The notes beneath the pieces were generated by a model, which did no database searches, had not been told where the DNA came from, and saw nothing but the letters and a program-made list of their open reading frames with translations. A stretch of DNA of 64,000 bases from Harmothoe impar (Eukaryota; Annelida; Polychaeta; Phyllodocida; Polynoidae). Below, in pieces: positions 59,946-64,000 of the stretch (position 1 is its first letter; every line of letters begins with the position of its first letter). Both the position numbers and the translations under genes were made by a program. Where the stretch lies: positions 33,566,025 to 33,630,024 of the forward strand of contig OX381714.1 in assembly GCA_947462335.1 (NCBI GenBank). The letters are read 5' to 3'.

Positions 59946-60177
59946 ACCATTTTCAAAATGCCTATTTCTATGTGAAAAAAAATTCCTAGAATTATTTTAA
60001 CGAAAGGGGAAGTAAAGTCCAACTTCTACCTTTATAGTAAAAAAGAAATTAGAAAAAAATATTGATTTTCAAAGAAACTATACCAAAAAATGCCTTTTCT
60101 TCTGTAACTCGGTAAATAATGGTCCTACAGGGCTGGAAATCCGCCTGTAGACTCCTTGTTTCGCCACCTACCTCTAC

Positions 60178-60262
60178 CAGCGCCTTCACGGCATGGTGGT
60201 TAGCACATCGGACTTCAAGTCTTGATGTAGCGTGTTCGAGTCTCCATAGAACCTCAGATTTT
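60178..60262 (+). repeat. tRNA-derived SINE-like segment
   Basis: CATGGTGGTTAGCACATCGG has an A-box character, and GTGTTCGAGTC 35 bases on is a B box. The spacing matches a tRNA, but the acceptor stem does not close. It is probably the head of an old SINE. Confidence 0.45.
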
Positions 60263-60278
60263 ATGGCTGCCGATTCCC

Positions 60279-60368
60279 ATTCAGAATCGTTCTGATATTC
60301 AGGATATCAGAACGATTCTGAATTCCCCATTCAGAATCGTTCTGATATCCAGAATATCAGAACGATTT
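60279..60368. repeat. Two tandem hairpins CAGAATCGTTCTGATAT
   Basis: ATTCAGAATCGTTCTGATAT and its inverse form one hairpin (60279-60322); the same hairpin is repeated at 60329-60368 with minor changes. TTCTGATAT/ATATCAGAA recurs again at about 60394. Confidence 0.85.
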
Positions 60369-60658
60369 CACCCCCCCAAGTGTGCGCTATGCAGGAATAT
60401 CAGAACGGGAATATCACGTAAAAAGCACGGTGTAAGCCCATATCGTATAATAAGCCAATATATTGCACAAAATTGCATTGAGTTACAAGAAACCCAGTGG
60501 TGAAGGGGTTAAGGCCATAGTGGCGCTGCCCTGGTGGCAAAAATCAGAACTAATCCTGCACGAAGTATCCTGTCTGCTTGGCTGCTCACATATATCTCCT
60601 GGCTTTTTGCATGTCCACATATCCTTCATGAGGCACTGAACAACCACCCTCTACGGTG

Positions 60659-61182
60659 GTATTTCTGGACCTTCGCAAGGCTTTTGAGACTGTAAAACAC
60701 TCGACCCTACTTGCCAAACTCTTCAACTATGATGTGCATGGACAACTACTAGAGTGGGCGAAGAGCTACCCGGAACACAAAACACTACACTGGAGCATAT
60801 GGAAAAAAAATTGGAAGCGAGGTAGTGCCCTGTGAGGTAGGTCCCTCAGGGGTCTGTACTGGGACCTCTCCTCTTCCTTGCATACATAAACAATCTCCAA
60901 AATGTCTTCTCAAACGTAAGTGGATACATCTACACATATGGCATGGCTTTGGTAACATCAAGAAGAGACAAGCAGTGTATCATGACTTTAATACAAGAAG
61001 ATACCAGGGTAGTAGCAAACTGGTGTCGCAACAACAAACTGACGGTAAACACCAACAAGACCAAGATCTTGTGGATCTACCCACAGAACACAGCATTCAA
61101 TGGCAAGGATGTCACAATCAGACTGGATGGACGGGATATGGAAATACTCAAAAGCTTCAACTACTTTGGAGTTCTAATTTAA
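60659..61182 (+). pseudogene. Dead non-LTR retrotransposon reverse transcriptase
   Basis: The frame starting 60659 reads VFLDLRKAFETVKHSTLLAK, the first catalytic block (F-D/E-AF) of LINE reverse transcriptases. After a stop and a frameshift, 60841 onward reads VPQGSVLGPLLFLAYINNL, then a degenerated YADD site (YGMA in place of Y/F-A-D-D), then WCRNNKLTVNTNKTK and FNYFGVLI, the expected later blocks. The catalytic aspartates are lost. The order and words are those of the Jockey/CR1/L2-like clades. It is non-functional. Confidence 0.85.
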
Positions 61183-61281
61183 ATTGAGAGACACCACGCC
61201 TTTGGTCTACACTGCATCAAAGTAATTGGTACTCTGAGATCAAAATACCCCCAGCCCAGGGAAACATGTAGTCCACCCAAC

Positions 61282-61338
61282 AAAGCACCTAGCTTGGACT
61301 GCATTCCAGTTGAAATACTCAAAAACATGGATGAATAA
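61282..61338 (+). pseudogene. Second reverse-transcriptase fragment
   Basis: KAPSLDCIPVEILKNMDE resembles the PGPDGIP-E-LK block at the start of LINE reverse-transcriptase domains. It lies after the later blocks of the preceding fragment, so it comes from another copy or a rearrangement. A stop follows at once. Confidence 0.55.
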
Positions 61339-63212
61339 AACCGGACAAAAATGCTTGCTGTATTTTGCACCTCATCCCTCCCCAAAAATGAAAACAAGAT
61401 CATATTGTGAGCTAGCTCATGGAATATGGGTCATTCCGGAAAGACTAATCTACTCTATGGAGTCCCCAAACTCTACCCCATGCATGACACCTCACCCTGA
61501 CTGTGCAATACAGTTTTTGTTGCTTCCAGTCAGCACAGACATATTATCCTTGTCAGTTGCCTTGCAGCCTGAGGTGCCCAAGGTAAGCAACTTGGCTTTC
61601 TCAGGGATTATCTTGAAAGTCGAACTCCATGGGCCATGTTTAAAGGCAGGCCTCTATCAATCCAGACTCTCTATCTAAATCCATGCTTTTCTTCTGGAAC
61701 ACGCTAAGGTCTTGTTGTTTGACATTGTATTGGTTGTTGTTGCTAAGGAGCCTTGTAAAGCCTGTGAACATTGTGGAGCCTTGGATGAGGTTAGTCAACT
61801 CACACCCATAGGCTTGAAAATATCTTAAGCCAAGACTCAAGCAATGTGCTACACTGCCCCAATTCTCACCATTTGAATATCATCAATCCATCTTTGGTCC
61901 TATTTGGGGAGCTAATATTGCACAGCCCTTTCTGTTCTACCCTGATTGCTGGTGGTCTATGCTGCTCCAGCCCTGTCTTCCACTCTGCCTCATGTCTATT
62001 TGTTTGTGACAAAAATCCGGAACAGACAATTAAGCAACTGTGATCAAGTGTCTGCCATACAGATTGTGGTGTATGCCACCCAGTTTATCATCCATCGCAG
62101 GCAAAATCATCGGCCAATTATTTCTTCTGGAAACTTGCCCACAAATGAATTCCAGCTTTCATCACTCATTGGCTGACAGCAAGATACACAGGACTGAATA
62201 TTCACCTATACTATCTACACATTCAAGCTGAAATTTAAAGCAAAGAGGAAAGGCATAAGGATGACATATCAAATGTAATGGGGACAATGCATGGAAGTAG
62301 GCTACATGATTTTGTTGGGAAACCGTCAAATTAAGAAAACTCAGATAGTGTGCAATGCCAAATGCTTAGATACATACAAGCAATGGTAGAGAAGAGAAGA
62401 AATGTGAAGAAGCTACATGTCGAACACAACAACAACTGTCAGCAAAGGCATAAGGATTTGATCATTTAAGAATTGGAACACTGGCCAGCAGTAGCTCATT
62501 GCAATCCCTGACAATGAGTAATAACAATGCTTAACAGGCAATGCGTATATAAGTCTTTTATCCTGTGAATAGTTTGGTAGCTAAGGTAAGAGGCAAAAAT
62601 GTTGGCCAGGGACAGAAGGTTGATGTGGAGAGAGGAACCCCTTGGTCTTCCAGGCGCTGTAAACCTTGATGTTATCCCTGGTGACACCAGCATCTTAGGC
62701 TGCGTGGGCTCCTCACCTTCTGAGAGAGTGAACTGAAACTGCTTGTGCACCTATAGCTAACATGAGGGCAGAAGGGTTAGGGTTCTGTGAGTAGTACTTA
62801 ACAAATGACCTTAGTCTTTCAGTCATTTTGAGTAAGGCATTAGTCATATGTTGTTTTGCCTCAGTCATTCTTGAATAACACTTGGTCATGCCTGACCAAT
62901 GTCCCTACAGCCCATACAGACTAAGGGCCGGGCGGGGCCAGGGCTTTTAGATTTTCCCATTTGAGGATCTAATGAAATCGATCTCCACCACTCTTGAGAG
63001 TGATCCTGCAGTGCTTATACAATCCAGTGCATGAGTAGCTCCTTGGTATAACACAAGGTCCCTACTGTATAGACTGATGGAAATCCACTGTATCCCTAAT
63101 GGTGCCATCTACACATACGTAATAGGTAATACCGATGTCTTTGATATCACCCCAAACATACATACATTTCGTTTAGGACGTACTTCACTTCCCTGTAACA
63201 ACAGTGATAGTC
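61339..63212. other. Unassigned DNA
   Basis: No gene is supported. Part may be further retrotransposon debris (61340-62450). TCAGTC/GTCAT words cluster at 62815-62890. Confidence 0.4.
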
Positions 63213-63304
63213 CAGGGGCGGATATATGATTTTGAAACAGGGGGGGGGGGGCATTGTTAATTTATCCCCCCCAAAATATCTACATTATCCGGGTCCGCCC
63301 CCTC
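63213..63304. mobile_element. MITE of the GGGGCGGATCC type, short copy
   Basis: It starts CCAGGGGCGGATATATG and ends TCCGGGTCCGCCCCC. A G run and a C run inside pair with each other. About 92 bases. Confidence 0.55.
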
Positions 63305-64000
63305 CCTAAATCCCACTGAAAGCTGTTTGGCAACTCCTCAAATACGTGGCTCTCCACCTTTAAATTATGTGGTCAACAGCAATGGCATATAGAAATGGTT
63401 AGTATCCCGTTTTCTCCTCCTAGCTTTTCTCCCTGGAAAAGTAATGGGTTATTCAAAAACCCCACTGCACGATCTCAGGCTCTGCCATGGCATTGGCATG
63501 GTGCTTGGACCTGTTATGGATATTCTCAACCGCACGCGTTTCTTCCTGATCAAAGCCTATTTCAAGCTCCATTATATTGTATAAGCTATTGCATTGGGAA
63601 GTAAATATCTAACTTTATGGCCAGATTGCTCCAATTTGTACAGATTTAATGCTAAAAGTACACCTAGAAGAATATGATGAGCGTCACTGCCGTTAATAGG
63701 CCCGTGCCCACTACACTGAAAATCCATAGGTTGAAAGGGTTAGTCAGTACAGACTGACCCAGGTTGGTCATATGAGTGTTAGTCATAATGGCAAAGTTAT
63801 ATTCAAAAATTACCAAGGGGTCAGTCAGTAGTGGCTAACCTAGGTCCATCATTGGTGTGTTGTATTTGTTTACCATTAGTTGGGGCCACCTGTGATGACC
63901 ACTCAGTGGCCCCCCCTGGAACTAAAAAGACTAAGGTGGGTTGGTCAGTAGTGACCAACCTGACAACTAGTGACCGAGAGGTTGGGCGTATAGGGAGCCT
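63305..64000. other. Window end, GGTCAGT-word region
   Basis: GTCAGTAGTGGCTAACCTAGG (63833) and GTCAGTAGTGACCAACCTGA (63944), with GGTTAGTCAGTACAGACTGA (63738), are related repeats and may be the left part of an element starting at ACTACACTGAAAATCC (63710). No gene is seen. Confidence 0.4.

Larger units (their letters stand above)
59457..60508. mobile_element. TTAA-flanked 1.05-kb element (piggyBac-like ends)
   Basis: TTAA lies at 59453-59456 and 60509-60512. The ends are CCCCTTCCACG and GTGGTGAAGGGG; further in, GGTTTATTATACGATAT (59602) and its inverse ATATCGTATAATAAGCC (60440) pair. A TTAA duplication with CCC ends fits piggyBac-type elements. No transposase is present. It carries two hairpins and two tRNA-like segments. 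Confidence 0.75.
58975..60560. repeat. Inverted copy of the 37-kb repeat, split by an insertion
   Basis: 58975-59452 is a diverged reverse complement of about 37260-37680 plus sequence further in; anchors include CAGCTTTCCAGTGATAT, GAATATGTGTGGGCA, CCAATAAGCTCTA and CTAATTAGCATAAT. The alignment resumes at 60513 with GCCCTGGTGGCAAA, matching the inverse of about 37155. The gap is exactly the TTAA element at 59457-60508. Confidence 0.75.

Overview
The window is animal nuclear DNA, most likely from a marine invertebrate. It has two multi-exon genes with GT/AG introns, a eukaryotic tRNA-Ala and a dense load of short inverted-repeat transposons. There are no operons or ribosome binding sites. I cannot name the species; an invertebrate deuterostome or a lophotrochozoan would both fit.

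Two protein genes are recognisable. On the + strand (about 4.3-11.4 kb) is a TSC22-domain (TSC22D / bunched / GILZ type) transcription-regulator gene. Two exons are certain (10465-10510 and 11204-11428). A first exon at about 4395-4980 is inferred, with a GC-box/TATA-like promoter, an AUG-free leader, a donor site and the right splice phase. The three join in frame to a 173-residue short-isoform-like protein with a 15-glutamine tract. On the - strand (28.8-26.6 kb) is a BTB-BACK-Kelch protein of 590 residues in two coding exons; a non-coding 5' exon probably lies further upstream. A tRNA-Ala(CGC) gene sits at 17.67 kb, and a degenerate tRNA-like sequence at 33.2 kb.

Most of the rest is repeats. 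Several small DNA-transposon (MITE) families can be delimited by their terminal inverted repeats (TIRs) and, in the best cases, by target-site duplications (TSDs). They are: a TWA-flanked GGCC...GGCC family with three copies (0.5, 33.9 and 42.5 kb); a TTAA-associated CCCTTTAA family clustered in the large TSC22 intron (5.7-9.8 kb); a 1.05-kb TTAA-flanked element at 59.5 kb; an 8-bp-TSD element at 49.4 kb; an AACGTTCACAAATGA family (10.1 and 35.2 kb); a CAACGTTGG-rich element (31.3-32.2 kb); GGGGCGGATCC elements (3.5, 16.6, 22.3 and 63.2 kb); and near-perfect hairpins at 51.7 and 50.9 kb.

Nested insertions are common. At 34.8-38.3 kb a minisatellite is broken up by other elements and by a five-copy 104-bp array. 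At 59-60.5 kb a TTAA element has landed inside an inverted copy of a repeat also found at 37 kb. Dead non-LTR retrotransposon reverse-transcriptase fragments lie at 60.6-61.4 kb.

The most unusual items are a 35-bp piece of the Kelch gene's BTB exon embedded in a CACCTCGAGGAGGTG repeat upstream of that same gene, a roughly 600-bp fold-back minisatellite at 40.4-40.9 kb, and the nested-insertion records. I found no complete autonomous transposon, CRISPR array or gene cluster. The stretches at 17.8-22.3, 22.5-26.6, 52-56 and 61.5-64 kb hold almost nothing I can assign.
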